This document shows positions 48,003 through 57,780 of a stretch of DNA of 64,000 nucleotides, one piece after another (the first letter of the stretch is position 1; each line of letters begins with the position of its first letter). The DNA is taken from NCBI GenBank assembly GCA_946480475.1, contig CAMLJM010000008.1, forward strand, positions 18,696 to 82,695. Reading direction: 5' to 3'. Made by a program: the position numbers and the translations under genes. Origin of the DNA: an uncultured Alphaproteobacteria bacterium (GTDB taxonomy: Bacteria > Pseudomonadota > Alphaproteobacteria > Micavibrionales > Micavibrionaceae). Below the pieces are notes generated by a model. That model was not told the origin of the DNA and searched no databases. It was given only the letters and a program-made list of their open reading frames with translations.

Positions 48003-50245
48003 TACACGCGTCCTTCCATGAAAGCAGGCAGCCAGTTTTCGTGAATATTCCTGATTTCACTTATAGTTATAGCCTGATTTTCCGGAATTCTCAAGGATAA
48101 CCCGGCTGTCTTACCTATAAGAGTAGCCGGAATATCTGATTTCTGAGCCCATTCCAGCAATTTGTCAGGATCTGCGGTGGTGATTACATACCGTGCCTGA
48201 TCTTCGCCATACCAGTAGGCCGCATCACCGGAAGTGGTCAGGTCTGCACCAATACCAGAAGCCATGACCATTTCAGCAACGGCAACCAGAAGGCCGCCAT
48301 CAGAAACATCATGGCATGCCGTGATGCTGCCGCTTTGAATCAGTGTCCGGATAAAATCGCCGTGACGTTTTTCAGCCACCAGGTCCACAGGGGGCGGTGC
48401 CCCTTCTTCCCGGCCCAGAATTTCGCGCAGGTAAAGCGACTGGCCCAAATGGCCTTTTGTCTCACCGATCAGAATAATGCTTTCGCCTTCTGCTGTGAAA
48501 CCAAAGCCGACAGATTTATTACCATGGTCAATCAGACCAACACCGCCAATCGCGGGGGTAGGCAGGATGCCTTGACCGTTTGTTTCGTTATAGAGCGATA
48601 CGTTACCCGAGATGATGGGGTATTGCAGTGTCACGCATGCTTCCGCCATACCTTGCAGGCATGTCACAAATTCCCACATGATTTCCGGCTTCTCGGGATT
48701 GCCGAAATTCAGGTTATCCGTGATCGCAAGTGGCAAGGCGCCCGTTGCGGTCAGGTTACGCCATGTTTCGGCGACAGCCTGTTTGCCACCCTCATAAGGA
48801 TCGGCAAAACAATAGCGTGGTGATACATCGCAGGTTATGGCGAGTGCTTTTTTATCCGTCAAACGTACGACAGCCGCATCAGCGGGCTTATGCGCTTGTG
48901 TCTTCTGAATGCCGGGGCTGGAGATTGTTTCGCCACGTACGAGTGAATCATACTGTTCCCAGATCCAGCGCTTGGAGGAAAGGTCAGGGCATGCCATCAA
49001 CTTTTTGAAGGAACCGATAATATCCTTATCAAGGGATAGAGTGCCCAGTGGGGTCGGCGCCGGACGTGGCTTTTGCGGACGGTCATAAACAGGGGATTCA
49101 TCAACCAGCGGCGGCACAGGGATATTGCACCATGTCTTGCCGTACATATTCAGTTTCAGATGCTTGTCATTTGTGGTTTTGCCGATGACCGCGAAGTCGA
49201 GATCCCATTTTTCAAAGATCTTCCGCGCCATCTCTTCCTTGCCGGGTTGCAGGATCATCAACATGCGTTCCTGCGATTCCGACAGCATAATCTCGTAAGG
49301 CGTCATGTGCAGTTCGCGTTGCGGTACCTGGTCGAGATCAAGCTCAACACCGATTTCACCTTTGGCGGCGATTTCAACGGACGAAGATGTCAGGCCTGCG
49401 GCACCCATATCCTGAATGCAGATGATGGCATCGGATTGCATCAACTCAAGGCAGGCCTCGAGCAACAGCTTTTCAACGAAGGGGTCGCCGACCTGAACTG
49501 TGGGACGTTTGGAATCTGACTCATCATCAAACTCCGCACTTGACATGGTGGCGCCGTGAATACCATCGCGCCCGGTTTTTGAACCGACATAAACAATCGG
49601 CTGGCCGACACCGGCACCGCGCGAGTAATAAATCTTATCTTGTTCGACAACGCCCACTGTCATCGCGTTAACAAGGATATTGCCATTGTAACGCGCATGG
49701 AAATTGGTTTCTCCTCCGACGGTCGGCACGCCCATGCAGTTGCCGTATCCGGCAATACCGGCGACAACGCCATTCACCAATTGACGCGTTTTCGGATGTG
49801 AGGGGTCACCGAAGCGCAGCGCGTTCATATTCGCAATCGGGCGCGCTCCCATGGTGAATACGTCGCGCATAATGCCGCCTACACCTGTCGCCGCACCTTG
49901 GTAAGGCTCGATATATGACGGGTGGTTATGCGATTCCATTTTAAACACAGCGGCCTGACCGTCCCCAATATCGATGACGCCTGCATTCTCACCTGGCCCC
50001 TGAATAACCCAAGGCGCAGAGGTCGGAAGTTTCTTGAGGTGAATGCGCGATGATTTGTAGGAGCAATGCTCCGACCACATGACTGAAAAAATGCCCAGTT
50101 CCGTGAACGTCGGGTCGCGGCCCAATATCTTCAGCATGTGCTGGTATTCATCGGGCTTGATCCCATGCTCTGCAGCCAATTGGGGCGTAATCGCAGGCTC
50201 TTTGAACTGCGGGACGGAAGGGGGTTTTAACGCTGCATTTGTCAT
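48002..50245 (-). CDS. purL: Phosphoribosylformylglycinamidine synthase subunit PurL
   Basis: 747 residues, the small PurL that works with PurS and PurQ. Motifs: [52 protein letters not shown] and GGETNFH; the second half carries [11 protein letters not shown] and [17 protein letters not shown]. It catalyses the ATP-dependent step FGAR to FGAM. bolA and grxD follow on the same strand. The usual partner purQ is 1.4 kb upstream on the same strand, separated by nfi and lysE. Confidence 0.97.
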   Translation of the reverse strand: MTNAALKPPSVPQFKEPAITPQLAAEHGIKPDEYQHMLKILGRDPTFTELGIFSVMWSEHCSYKSSRIHLKKLPTSAPWVIQGPGENAGVIDIGDGQAAVFKMESHNHPSYIEPYQGAATGVGGIMRDVFTMGARPIANMNALRFGDPSHPKTRQLVNGVVAGIAGYGNCMGVPTVGGETNFHARYNGNILVNAMTVGVVEQDKIYYSRGAGVGQPIVYVGSKTGRDGIHGATMSSAEFDDESDSKRPTVQVGDPFVEKLLLEACLELMQSDAIICIQDMGAAGLTSSSVEIAAKGEIGVELDLDQVPQRELHMTPYEIMLSESQERMLMILQPGKEEMARKIFEKWDLDFAVIGKTTNDKHLKLNMYGKTWCNIPVPPLVDESPVYDRPQKPRPAPTPLGTLSLDKDIIGSFKKLMACPDLSSKRWIWEQYDSLVRGETISSPGIQKTQAHKPADAAVVRLTDKKALAITCDVSPRYCFADPYEGGKQAVAETWRNLTATGALPLAITDNLNFGNPEKPEIMWEFVTCLQGMAEACVTLQYPIISGNVSLYNETNGQGILPTPAIGGVGLIDHGNKSVGFGFTAEGESIILIGETKGHLGQSLYLREILGREEGAPPPVDLVAEKRHGDFIRTLIQSGSITACHDVSDGGLLVAVAEMVMASGIGADLTTSGDAAYWYGEDQARYVITTADPDKLLEWAQKSDIPATLIGKTAGLSLRIPENQAITISEIRNIHENWLPAFMEGRV

Positions 50246-50366
50246 GCTCTTTTTTACCGCGAAGCATCAAAAGTTCCGATAGTTTTTTAAAGAAAATTGC
50301 GGGTTATCCTATTGTCATATTTAAAATCGGACTTGCCTTTGCCAGTTTCACTTTTATCTTCAGATT

Positions 50367-51044
50367 ATGCCTTTCGTTTTACCCGCCAATTGGCCCGATA
50401 ATGCCGCCGATGCAACCATGATGCAGAATGAATTGCGTCATCAGGTCCGGATTGAAGACGCGTTTGACCCGCCGAATATTATCGCGGGTGTTGATGTCGG
50501 TTTTGATATCGTGCGCGATGAGGCTAAGGCGTCTATCGTGTTGCTGGATGCAAAGACTTTGGCCGTGAAGGCGCAGGTCACGGCGCATCAGGCTGTATCA
50601 TTCCCCTACATACCGGGCTTCCTGTCTTTCCGTGAAATTCCCGTGTTATTACGGGCACTCTCTGATCTGCCAGAAATGCCGGATATGCTGATGGTCGACG
50701 GGCAGGGAATCGCCCATCCACGACGTTTGGGAATTGCTGCGCATCTGGGTGTGGTGACAGGCTTGCCAAGTATCGGTGTGGCGAAATCACTGTTGTGCGG
50801 TAAATACGATGAACCCGGACCGCATAAAGGCGATACCAGCGTACTGATGCATAAGGGTGAAAAAATCGGCACGGTCCTGCGCAGCAAGGATAACGTAAAG
50901 CCGCTGTTTATCTCGCCGGGGCATCGCGTTAGCCATGATACGGCTGTGGCGATGGTGCTGCGTTGTCTGACTAAATACAGACTCCCCGAGCCGACACGAC
51001 TGGCGGATAAATATTCAAAGACAGTTAAAGGTCTAGCTAAATAA
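50367..51044 (+). CDS. nfi: Endonuclease V (deoxyinosine-specific)
   Basis: 225 residues. Family motifs: IIAGVDVGFD (catalytic Asp), FPYIPGFLSFREIPVLL, MVDGQGIAHPRRLGIAAHLG (second acidic residue), and GLPSIGVAKSLLCGKY. It repairs deaminated adenine in DNA. It is on the opposite strand from purL and purQ, between them, and overlaps the lysE-like gene by 12 bases at its 3' end. The insertion breaks the pur run. Confidence 0.93.
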   Translation: MPFVLPANWPDNAADATMMQNELRHQVRIEDAFDPPNIIAGVDVGFDIVRDEAKASIVLLDAKTLAVKAQVTAHQAVSFPYIPGFLSFREIPVLLRALSDLPEMPDMLMVDGQGIAHPRRLGIAAHLGVVTGLPSIGVAKSLLCGKYDEPGPHKGDTSVLMHKGEKIGTVLRSKDNVKPLFISPGHRVSHDTAVAMVLRCLTKYRLPEPTRLADKYSKTVKGLAK

Positions 51045-51650
51045 TACCGCTATACCAACGCCGGTCATCGTGATCGCAGCTATACGGTTTAACCATGAGA
51101 CCGATTTTTCATTGTTAAACCATGTTCGCACTTTAAAAGCACTTAAAGCATAGATACTGAGAGTGGCTATAAAAGTAAGAACGATAAGAATAGCAGGAAT
51201 GATCAGGGATTGAACTGATGGGTTCTCCAAATTGACAAAGGCAGGCAGAAAACTCACAAAAAACAGCAAATCTTTAGGGTTGCTTGATGTAAGAAGAAAG
51301 CCGCTGATGAAAAGCTGCCAACCCCTTTCTGGCTGAACAATCTCTTCTTTTCGTACCCTTCCAGCAGATTGCCAAGCTTTCCATCCCAGATAAATGAGAT
51401 AAAGTCCTCCTGCTATCTTGAGTGTAAGAAAAGCCGGCTCGAATTGGCTGACTAAGGCAGCAAGGCCCAACATAGCCAGCAGGGCGAAAAGGAAATCTCC
51501 GGCTACAATTCCGGCAATGAAAATATACGTCTGCTTAAGACCTAAATTAATGGCACGGGCAATTGTGGCGAAAACAGCAGGACCCGGTGATAATCCTAGC
51601 AGTGCTGTTGCTATAACAAGGCCGATCATAGAGGGAATATCTATAACCAT
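51033..51650 (-). CDS. LysE/RhtB family amino-acid exporter
   Basis: 205 residues with six hydrophobic segments. The N-terminal IGLVIATALLGLSPGPAVFA and GLKQTYIFIAGIVAGDFLFA are the LysE-family pattern; TSSNPKDLLFFVSFLPAFV is the conserved mid-protein block. Substrate cannot be told. Six bases after purQ on the same strand, so it may be co-transcribed with it. It converges with nfi. Confidence 0.88.
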   Translation of the reverse strand: MVIDIPSMIGLVIATALLGLSPGPAVFATIARAINLGLKQTYIFIAGIVAGDFLFALLAMLGLAALVSQFEPAFLTLKIAGGLYLIYLGWKAWQSAGRVRKEEIVQPERGWQLFISGFLLTSSNPKDLLFFVSFLPAFVNLENPSVQSLIIPAILIVLTFIATLSIYALSAFKVRTWFNNEKSVSWLNRIAAITMTGVGIAVLFS

Positions 51651-51656
51651 AAATTT

Positions 51657-52358
51657 CTATCTTAGAAAATTAGGTAAGCTACCCACGATACTCTCAAACA
51701 ACGGCAAACCTGTCAGATTACCCTGATGGTCCTGCGTGGCGTTTTCTGGGTGCGGCATCATGCCGAGGATGGTTTTGCTCTCGCTTAAAATGCCCGCGAT
51801 ATTGCCAAGCGATCCGTTCGGATTTACGGTTTCATTTACTACACCGTTTTCATCGCAGTAACGGAACGCGATGCGGTCCTGATCTTCCAGTTGTTTGATG
51901 GTGGCATCATCGGCAAAGAAATTACCTTCGCCGTGTGCGACAGGGACCTGAATGATCTGATCTTTTTTGAATTTGGACATGAAGCTGTTCTGGTTCGTCG
52001 CGGCTTTCAAATGCACCTGCTTGCAGATGAATTTGAGTGAGCGGTTACGCAGCAGCGCACCGGGCAGCAGCTCCGTTTCCACCAGCACCTGAAAGCCGTT
52101 GCAGATGCCCATCACACGTGTGCCTTTTTTTGCAAGGCTGATCACTTCTTTCATGACAGGCGAATGTGCGGCCATCGCGCCACAACGCAGGTAGTCGCCG
52201 TAAGAAAAACCACCTGGCAATACGATCAGATCGGGTTTGCCCAAATCGGTGTCTTTATGCCAGATGAATTTCGGGGTTTTGCCGGTCAGGCGCTTAAAGG
52301 CCTGGGCCATATCTTGCTCCCGGTTGGTTCCGGGAAAAACGATCAGAGAAACTTCCAT
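51657..52358 (-). CDS. purQ: Phosphoribosylformylglycinamidine synthase subunit PurQ
   Basis: 233 residues; glutaminase subunit supplying ammonia to PurL. Class I amidotransferase motifs: IVLPGGFSYGDYLRCGAMA, VMGICNGFQVLVE (nucleophile Cys), and GMMPHPENATQDHQGN with the catalytic His/Glu. A 6-base-stem hairpin (CCTGCG...CGCAGG, 52374-52390) lies 16 bases upstream of the start on the leader. The upstream 340 bases hold no gene. Confidence 0.96.
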   Translation of the reverse strand: MEVSLIVFPGTNREQDMAQAFKRLTGKTPKFIWHKDTDLGKPDLIVLPGGFSYGDYLRCGAMAAHSPVMKEVISLAKKGTRVMGICNGFQVLVETELLPGALLRNRSLKFICKQVHLKAATNQNSFMSKFKKDQIIQVPVAHGEGNFFADDATIKQLEDQDRIAFRYCDENGVVNETVNPNGSLGNIAGILSESKTILGMMPHPENATQDHQGNLTGLPLFESIVGSLPNFLR

Positions 52359-52697
52359 GGGGTTAATTTAGCACCTGCGAAAGCCGCAGGAAAGCAGGGT
52401 GCGGCGCAGTAATCACAGGAAAAAAAGGATAAGAAACATCCGAAAAAACCAAGTCGTCCCCCATTTTCCGAAAAACGAACGAATATTTCGCATTAGGGCA
52501 AAATTGTGGAATTTTTATCTTGCACACACGGGATTCTTAATCTAAGGAATCTAATATACAAAAATTAAAAACACGCTGGATCAAGTTTAAGGCACCCCAA
52601 AAAGCTAATAAGCAACGGAAGGGGCCAAAACGGAGCGGAATAGAGGAAATCAGCTCAAGCCAGCGAGTTGAACTAGGGATAATAAATCGAAACAGAC
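52359..52697. other. Noncoding stretch upstream of purQ
   Basis: About 340 bases, AT-rich and without a supported gene; the frame open here on the minus strand has no homology-like features and runs into the zeta subunit gene in another frame. It holds a small hairpin at 52374-52390, two GANTC sites (52533-52537, 52548-52552) and TATATT on the minus strand near 52553 that could be a purQ promoter -10. It also coincides with an inferred inversion breakpoint. Confidence 0.5.
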
Positions 52698-52728
52698 TAA
52701 AAAGCCCCGTGATGAACGGGGCTTTTCT
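52698..52728. terminator. Intrinsic terminator after the zeta-subunit gene
   Basis: AAAAGCCCCGT (52700-52710), GATGA, ACGGGGCTTTT (52716-52726); T-runs on both strands. It lies 32 bases past the end of the minus-strand zeta gene. Confidence 0.85.
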
Positions 52729-52759
52729 TATTCTGCATACAATCGCATGCTTTCTTGAG

Positions 52760-53077
52760 TTATTGCTGAATGAGCTGTTTTTGCGCTTCTTCAAAGCATT
52801 GTTCGATGTGGCGGTCCAGCACATGATCTGACACGTCTTTGCCCTTGGCGTGCAGGTCAGGAATAACCTTACGTTTGATGTCTTCAAAACCGGCTTCTTC
52901 AAGGTTCGCGGCCACAACGGTTTTGGCATATGTTTCGGCATCGGCGCCTGTCAGGCCGATCTGTTCGGCAACCCACAGGCCAAACAGCTTGCTGGTGCGG
53001 GCCTCGACTTTGAACATCAGCTCCTGATCGTGGGCGTATTTCTTTTCAAATGCGTCCTTGCGGTCTTCGAGGCTCAT
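52760..53077 (-). CDS. F1Fo-ATPase inhibitor zeta subunit (DUF1476)
   Basis: 105 residues, soluble and helical. MSLEDRKDAFEKKYAHDQEL at the start with KVEARTSKLFGLWVAEQIGL is the DUF1476 pattern, the family that includes the Paracoccus denitrificans zeta inhibitor of ATP hydrolysis. It is limited to alphaproteobacteria, a strong taxonomic pointer. It lies divergently beside purC, as is common in the class. Confidence 0.9.
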   Translation of the reverse strand: MSLEDRKDAFEKKYAHDQELMFKVEARTSKLFGLWVAEQIGLTGADAETYAKTVVAANLEEAGFEDIKRKVIPDLHAKGKDVSDHVLDRHIEQCFEEAQKQLIQQ

Positions 53078-53181
53078 CAGGTGTCTCCTTTACATATGCG
53101 ATATAGGTGCGAGTTGGATAAAATCAAAATCACCGCTTTTCTAGCATTTGAAAGCACAGAAATCTAGGCTATATCAGGGGT

Positions 53182-54063
53182 ATGAAAACATGGTCAAATA
53201 TGGGCGCTAAACGCAAGGTTTTGTACGAAGGCAAGGCAAAGACCATCTATGAGGGTCCGGAACCGGGAACGGTTATCCAGTACTTCAAGGATGATGCCAC
53301 GGCAGGCAACGGCGCAAAGCATGACATCATCGCCGGTAAGGGTGTTCTGAACAATCGCATATCCGCGCACCTGATGACCAAGCTGGAAGCCATCGGTATC
53401 CCCACGCACTTCATGCGTTCACTCAATATGCGCGAACAGCTGGTGCGCCAGCTTGAAATCATTCCTCTTGAAGTCGTCGTGCGTAACATTGCGGCGGGTT
53501 CTCTGTGCAAGCGCCTCGGTGTGAAGGAGGGCACAATCCTCACGCACCCCATCATCGAATTTTATTACAAGAAAGATGAACTGAACGACCCTATGGTGAA
53601 CGAACACCATATCGTCGGTTTCGGTTGGGCCGATCCCTATGAACTGGAAGAAATTGTTCATATGGCGTGGCGCGTGAATGATTACCTGAACGGCCTGTTT
53701 GCCGGTATTGGGTTGCGCCTCGTCGATTTCAAACTTGAATTCGGTCGTCTCTATGGCGAATACGGCGAGCTTTATATCCTGCTCGGCGATGAAATCTCTC
53801 CGGATAATTGCCGCCTGTGGGATGCTCAAACCAACGAGAAATTAGATAAAGACCGCTTCCGTCAAGACCTCGGTAACGTGATCGAGGCTTATCAGACTGT
53901 TGCTGAACGCCTGGGGCTGATCCCTAAAGGCGGCATCATCGAGGGTGGCAACATCAACGAACAACTGGCAGCATCGCTGGGCGAGATCCAGAACGAAGTC
54001 GCCGAACAGCGCAAATTGCGCGAAGTAAACAAGACATCGCCGAACAAACCGCGGAAGGTTTAA
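53182..54063 (+). CDS. purC: SAICAR synthase
   Basis: 293 residues; phosphoribosylaminoimidazole-succinocarboxamide synthase. Motifs: [55 protein letters not shown] and [14 protein letters not shown]. It has a C-terminal Lys-rich tail. ATG 53182 has AGGGG very close upstream; ATG 53200 (MGAKRK) is an alternative start. Followed after three bases by purS. Confidence 0.96.
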   Translation: MKTWSNMGAKRKVLYEGKAKTIYEGPEPGTVIQYFKDDATAGNGAKHDIIAGKGVLNNRISAHLMTKLEAIGIPTHFMRSLNMREQLVRQLEIIPLEVVVRNIAAGSLCKRLGVKEGTILTHPIIEFYYKKDELNDPMVNEHHIVGFGWADPYELEEIVHMAWRVNDYLNGLFAGIGLRLVDFKLEFGRLYGEYGELYILLGDEISPDNCRLWDAQTNEKLDKDRFRQDLGNVIEAYQTVAERLGLIPKGGIIEGGNINEQLAASLGEIQNEVAEQRKLREVNKTSPNKPRKV

Positions 54064-54066
54064 GTC

Positions 54067-54300
54067 ATGAAAGCTTATGTGCACGTTACACTGAAAAAAG
54101 GCGTTCTGGATCCGCAGGGTAAAGCCATCGGTCAGGCATTGCATGGCATGGGCTTTAATGAAGTGGGCGAAGTCCGCCAGGGCAAAACCATCGAGCTCGA
54201 AGTGGCGCCTGGAACAGATGTAAAACGCATCGAACAAATGTGCGAAAAGCTCCTCGCTAATACGGTGGTTGAGGATTACAGGATCGAGATTGCCGCCTAA
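54067..54300 (+). CDS. purS: Phosphoribosylformylglycinamidine synthase subunit PurS
   Basis: 77 residues, the small bridging subunit between PurL and PurQ. MKAYVHVTLKKGVLDPQGKA and GFNEVGEVRQGKTIELEV are typical. Adjacent to purC. In most relatives purQ follows directly; here a DNA glycosylase follows with a short overlap, and purQ lies on the other side on the opposite strand. Confidence 0.95.
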   Translation: MKAYVHVTLKKGVLDPQGKAIGQALHGMGFNEVGEVRQGKTIELEVAPGTDVKRIEQMCEKLLANTVVEDYRIEIAA

Positions 54301-54925
54301 AACCTTTTCATACCTTCACGAAATTCCGCATATCCGTGAAGGTATCGATCATCTCCTGCTCAATGATCGTGTTTTCAAAAAACTCGAAATAACAGCCGAG
54401 CAATTACTCTGGCGCTATACACCACCCGGTTATGATGCCTTTGTCCGGATTGTGATCGGCCAGCAGGTTTCAACCAAGGCCGCCCAAAGCATCTGGGAAC
54501 GGTTCCAGAAAGAATTCAGAACAGTCACGCCCGCGAAAGTACTGAAGTGCCATGATGATGAATTAAGAGCGCTGGGCTTAAGCGGGCAGAAAGTCAAATA
54601 TATCCGGGGTCTTTCCGAGGCTGTGCATGGCAAGTCATTCGATCCGCATGCGCTTGAACACCTGAATGATGACGAGGTGTACCAGGCGATCACAGCGTTA
54701 AAGGGTTTTGGCCGCTGGAGTGCCGAAATGTACCTGATGTTCTCGCTGGCGCGGCCTGATATCTGGGCACCTGCCGACCTCGGTATCCAGAATGGTCTGA
54801 AGATTTATCACCGTCGTGCGGAACGGCCCACAGCCGAAGAGGCTTTAAAGATGGGCAAGAAATTTGTGCCCCACCGTACGGCGGCTTCCATTCTGCTTTG
54901 GCACCTTGCTTCTACTAAATCATAA
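54290..54925 (+). CDS. DNA-3-methyladenine glycosylase II family (HhH-GPD)
   Basis: 211 residues from TTG 54290 (AGGA seven bases upstream); TTG 54269 would add seven. The HhH-GPD fold is visible: FVRIVIGQQVSTKAAQSIWE, LGLSGQKVKYIRGLSEA, hairpin LKGFGRWSAEMYLMFSL and catalytic Asp in WAPADLGIQNG. It removes alkylated bases. The 5' end overlaps purS by 11 bases, so it is translated from the pur message. Close to AlkA of the AlkA/Mag type. Confidence 0.88.
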   Translation: MPPKTFSYLHEIPHIREGIDHLLLNDRVFKKLEITAEQLLWRYTPPGYDAFVRIVIGQQVSTKAAQSIWERFQKEFRTVTPAKVLKCHDDELRALGLSGQKVKYIRGLSEAVHGKSFDPHALEHLNDDEVYQAITALKGFGRWSAEMYLMFSLARPDIWAPADLGIQNGLKIYHRRAERPTAEEALKMGKKFVPHRTAASILLWHLASTKS

Positions 54926-54929
54926 GAGA

Positions 54930-54960
54930 ACAGCCCCTCTGGGGAGAGGGGCTGTCTACT
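54930..54960. terminator. Intrinsic terminator after the glycosylase gene
   Basis: ACAGCCCCTCT, GGGG loop, AGAGGGGCTGT (54930-54955), perfect 11-base stem between two convergent genes. T-tract is short (CTACTCTT), so strength is uncertain. Confidence 0.7.
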
Positions 54961-54961
54961 C

Positions 54962-56104
54962 TTAAGACGCCAGAGTGTGTGAGGGAGGCGTCTTATCCGG
55001 TCGCACATGCCGTTCGGTGTAAATACCGGGTGGGTGTGCATAAGTCTTGAATACCATGTACTCGGCAATGCTTCCGGCGTTGTGGGCATCTTGTTCCATC
55101 GGCTGGAACCGATAGCCCCGATGACCGGCTTCTTTATCGCCGCTGATATAACCGCCAGATTTGCCATTGGCAGAAAATACGCGGGCAGCCACATAATGGG
55201 CATCGCCCTTCTTAATGGTGCCGGCTTCATAAGCCTCGGCCAGGCGTGCCTGTGATGTATGCTGGCGCTCATGCATGATGATGCCGACACAGGCCTGGAA
55301 ATTTGAAAGCTCATTCACGTTCAAGCCGATCACTTCCGGTTTTCCGGGTTGCGGCGGTGAATAGAAACCTTTCAATCCTGGTTTGCCATTGAACAGGCCA
55401 ACACGAATACGCGGCTCATTCACTGAATCGCTGTAAGCATCGCAAAGGAATTGCAGCAATTGTATACGGCGTTTGGCATCATTTGCACTCCAGATCGGCG
55501 GGTTGGCAAGTTCTTCTGCCATCGCATCTTCAAAACGAAGAGCATGATCACCTAAACGACCTTCGCGACGCGCTTCTTCCCATTTGGTTTGCATCCATGC
55601 CTTCTGGTTCTCGCCATAGAAGCGCGCCATAGGTTGAATACGCTGTTCGTAGAAGGAATCAGGCAGATCCAGTGCTTTATTCAGTTCCTGCAGATACAAG
55701 CTGTTGCCCTTGGCATCGCTCTGCGAAATTTTTTCATAGAGCGTAATAACGGTTTCAAAACCCAGATCTTTAAGGTTCTGTCCCGCACGTGGATCAGTAA
55801 TATCGACATCGTTGGCAAAAACGCCGCTCAGGAAATCATTGACGAACTGGCGTGCTGTCTCTGCTTCTACATCACCGCCTTTAGCAATGACTTCGCGCCA
55901 CAAATTGGCAGGTTTGTATGTGCGTTTACCGCGTGATTGCTTGAACGGATCACTAGCCGACTCGAAGAACGCTTCGCCGATTGTCGGCGTGCGGAATTCG
56001 GTAGGGATGTGATCGACACTGATAATGCTCCGGTCTTCCAGAACATCGTAACGTGTATTTGAGTTCGCGAACGCAAAGCGTTTCGCAACATAGGTTGCAG
56101 CCAT
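54962..56104 (-). CDS. Putative zinc metallopeptidase with HERQH motif, 380 residues
   Basis: Start ATG 56104 has GGGAGG 6-7 bases upstream; an earlier in-frame start lacks one. No signal peptide or membrane segment. H278-E279-R-Q-H282 (in IIMHERQHTSQARLAEAY) is a HExxH zinc motif and E337 (in FQPMEQDAHNAG) lies exactly 55 residues after H282, the same spacing as in the membrane HExxH protein at 8205. The N-terminal 200 residues are helical and charged. A PxExxA motif follows in both. I do not recognise the family; metallopeptidase activity is inferred. It stands alone between a terminator and a 200-base gap. Confidence 0.72.
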   Translation of the reverse strand: MAATYVAKRFAFANSNTRYDVLEDRSIISVDHIPTEFRTPTIGEAFFESASDPFKQSRGKRTYKPANLWREVIAKGGDVEAETARQFVNDFLSGVFANDVDITDPRAGQNLKDLGFETVITLYEKISQSDAKGNSLYLQELNKALDLPDSFYEQRIQPMARFYGENQKAWMQTKWEEARREGRLGDHALRFEDAMAEELANPPIWSANDAKRRIQLLQFLCDAYSDSVNEPRIRVGLFNGKPGLKGFYSPPQPGKPEVIGLNVNELSNFQACVGIIMHERQHTSQARLAEAYEAGTIKKGDAHYVAARVFSANGKSGGYISGDKEAGHRGYRFQPMEQDAHNAGSIAEYMVFKTYAHPPGIYTERHVRPDKTPPSHTLAS

Positions 56105-56306
56105 GTGAGTCCTCCCAGACTTATCTGTTTTTATTTTTATTATCGTCTGCAGTTTCTTCTGCAGCCACACCCTGTTGTTGCTTATCGTGTAAGGCTATTG
56201 GTCAGAGGTGAATAAATCGTAAAGGCGGGAAAGATTTTTATTATGGTAAGATGCGAGCGCTACTCAAGCACTCCCTGTTACTCATGAATATACATGAAAT
56301 AGGGGC

Positions 56307-57080
56307 TTAAGGCAAAAATTGCTCTTTAAGGATGCGCTCTTCCAGGTTGTGGTCAGGATCAAACATCAATGTGACAGACAGTGATTTTGATTCACGCACC
56401 TCAACACGTGCGACATCACGGACCTCGGTTGAATCTGCTGTCGCACTTACGGGGCGTGCAACCGGGTCCTTCACTTCGAATTTAATGGATACGTGAGAAG
56501 GCAATAGCGCACCTTTCCAGCGACGCGGGCGGAAGGCACTGATGGGTGTGAGTGCCAGTACATTCGCAGACAAGGGGAGGATAGGGCCGTGCGCAGAAAG
56601 GTTATATGCCGTACTGCCCGCAGGTGTAGATACAAGGATGCCATCACAAACCAGTTCCGGCAGGCGCTCAATATTATCAACGGTTACACTGATCTTGGCA
56701 GCGTGACGTTCCTCACGCAGGAGAGATACTTCGTTGAACGCAATCGCATCAATTTCCTTGCCGTCTTTAGTGGCGGCTCGCATGCGTAAAGGGTGAAGTG
56801 TAACGCTTTGGGCGTTATTCAGGCGCTCGAGAAAGTTTTCCGTGCGATAAGGGTTCATCATAAAACCGACAGAGCCGCGGTTCATGCCGTATATAGGTCT
56901 GCCTGTCTGATAAAAATTATGCAGGGTCTCCAGCATCGTGCCATCACCCCCCAGAGCAACGATAACGGCGGCGTCATCAGGATCGCATTGGCCGTATTGC
57001 CCTGTCAGGGTGCTAAAGGCTTCCTGTGCTTCAGCAGACGTAGCAGCGTGGAAATGAATGGTGCCTTTTTTGTAAGTCAT
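56307..57080 (-). CDS. nadK: NAD kinase
   Basis: 257 residues; makes NADP+ from NAD+ and ATP. Motifs: [37 protein letters not shown], and the diagnostic [19 protein letters not shown]. Length normal for the alphaproteobacterial type. It is likely its own transcription unit. Confidence 0.94.
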   Translation of the reverse strand: MTYKKGTIHFHAATSAEAQEAFSTLTGQYGQCDPDDAAVIVALGGDGTMLETLHNFYQTGRPIYGMNRGSVGFMMNPYRTENFLERLNNAQSVTLHPLRMRAATKDGKEIDAIAFNEVSLLREERHAAKISVTVDNIERLPELVCDGILVSTPAGSTAYNLSAHGPILPLSANVLALTPISAFRPRRWKGALLPSHVSIKFEVKDPVARPVSATADSTEVRDVARVEVRESKSLSVTLMFDPDHNLEERILKEQFLP

Positions 57081-57180
57081 GTCAGTAAATTAGCCTGAAA
57101 TAGCCGGGTGGGCCAGAATCAAATATAACTTTGAAAAATTATGAAAAATATAATATAAGGGAAATGTAAGGGTAGAATTC

Positions 57181-57780
57181 ATGGAAACATTCAGAAATGC
57201 AGCCAACCCACTTGAGGGGTTTGATCAGGCGATTGCCGAACATCTTAGGCATTATCCTGATGCTAAAATCCGTGACTTTGAAAGTGCATTGAAACATGCC
57301 AATGCCATTTTCGTCAGTCAGGGTGCCACACGCCTGGAAGAGTTTGGCACTGACATACCCAATGGCCGCTACCACATCGGCATATCCTGTGGCGATGGAA
57401 GCGAAGCTTTCTTTATCGACGTAGGATTTTCACAAGATCGTGGCAATCAAATGGCCCGTCAACTATGCTGGTATAATGCAGACCTGAAAATTCTGTCAGA
57501 AAGACCGCCGCAGCCATTCATCGCTGTCAATCCTCACCGTATCGGCAAGGTACATGATCATCGCGGCAATATGATCTTTAACATTAAAGACCAACCCCAT
57601 GCTTTCTCGGTTGTATATGCCGATGATCATCGCGCCAGCATTGATTCATTCCTGTTGGAAAACAGATTAATTCAGGCGCGATTTGGCAATGTGCGTCTTG
57701 ATCGGCCTAAGGCCGTTGGTTCAGGCGATAATGATAATAAAGTGGTGGCCTTGCCTTTTCGTACAGCTAAGCTGATTTAG
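57181..57780 (+). CDS. Hypothetical protein, 199 residues
   Basis: Soluble protein with no membrane segment. Visible stretches are RYHIGISCGDGSEAFFIDVG and HDHRGNMIFNIKDQPHAFSV, which have the strand alternation of a small beta-rich domain. The leader is AT-rich and purine-rich (AAGGGAAATGTAAGGG) before ATG 57181. It converges with pyrE (14-base overlap). I recognise no family. Confidence 0.65.
   Translation: METFRNAANPLEGFDQAIAEHLRHYPDAKIRDFESALKHANAIFVSQGATRLEEFGTDIPNGRYHIGISCGDGSEAFFIDVGFSQDRGNQMARQLCWYNADLKILSERPPQPFIAVNPHRIGKVHDHRGNMIFNIKDQPHAFSVVYADDHRASIDSFLLENRLIQARFGNVRLDRPKAVGSGDNDNKVVALPFRTAKLI

Noticed and set aside
52537..52941. A 134-codon minus-strand frame across the zeta gene and noncoding region
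   Set aside because: Overlaps the conserved zeta gene in another frame, crosses the intrinsic terminator, and its tail shows no protein-like pattern.
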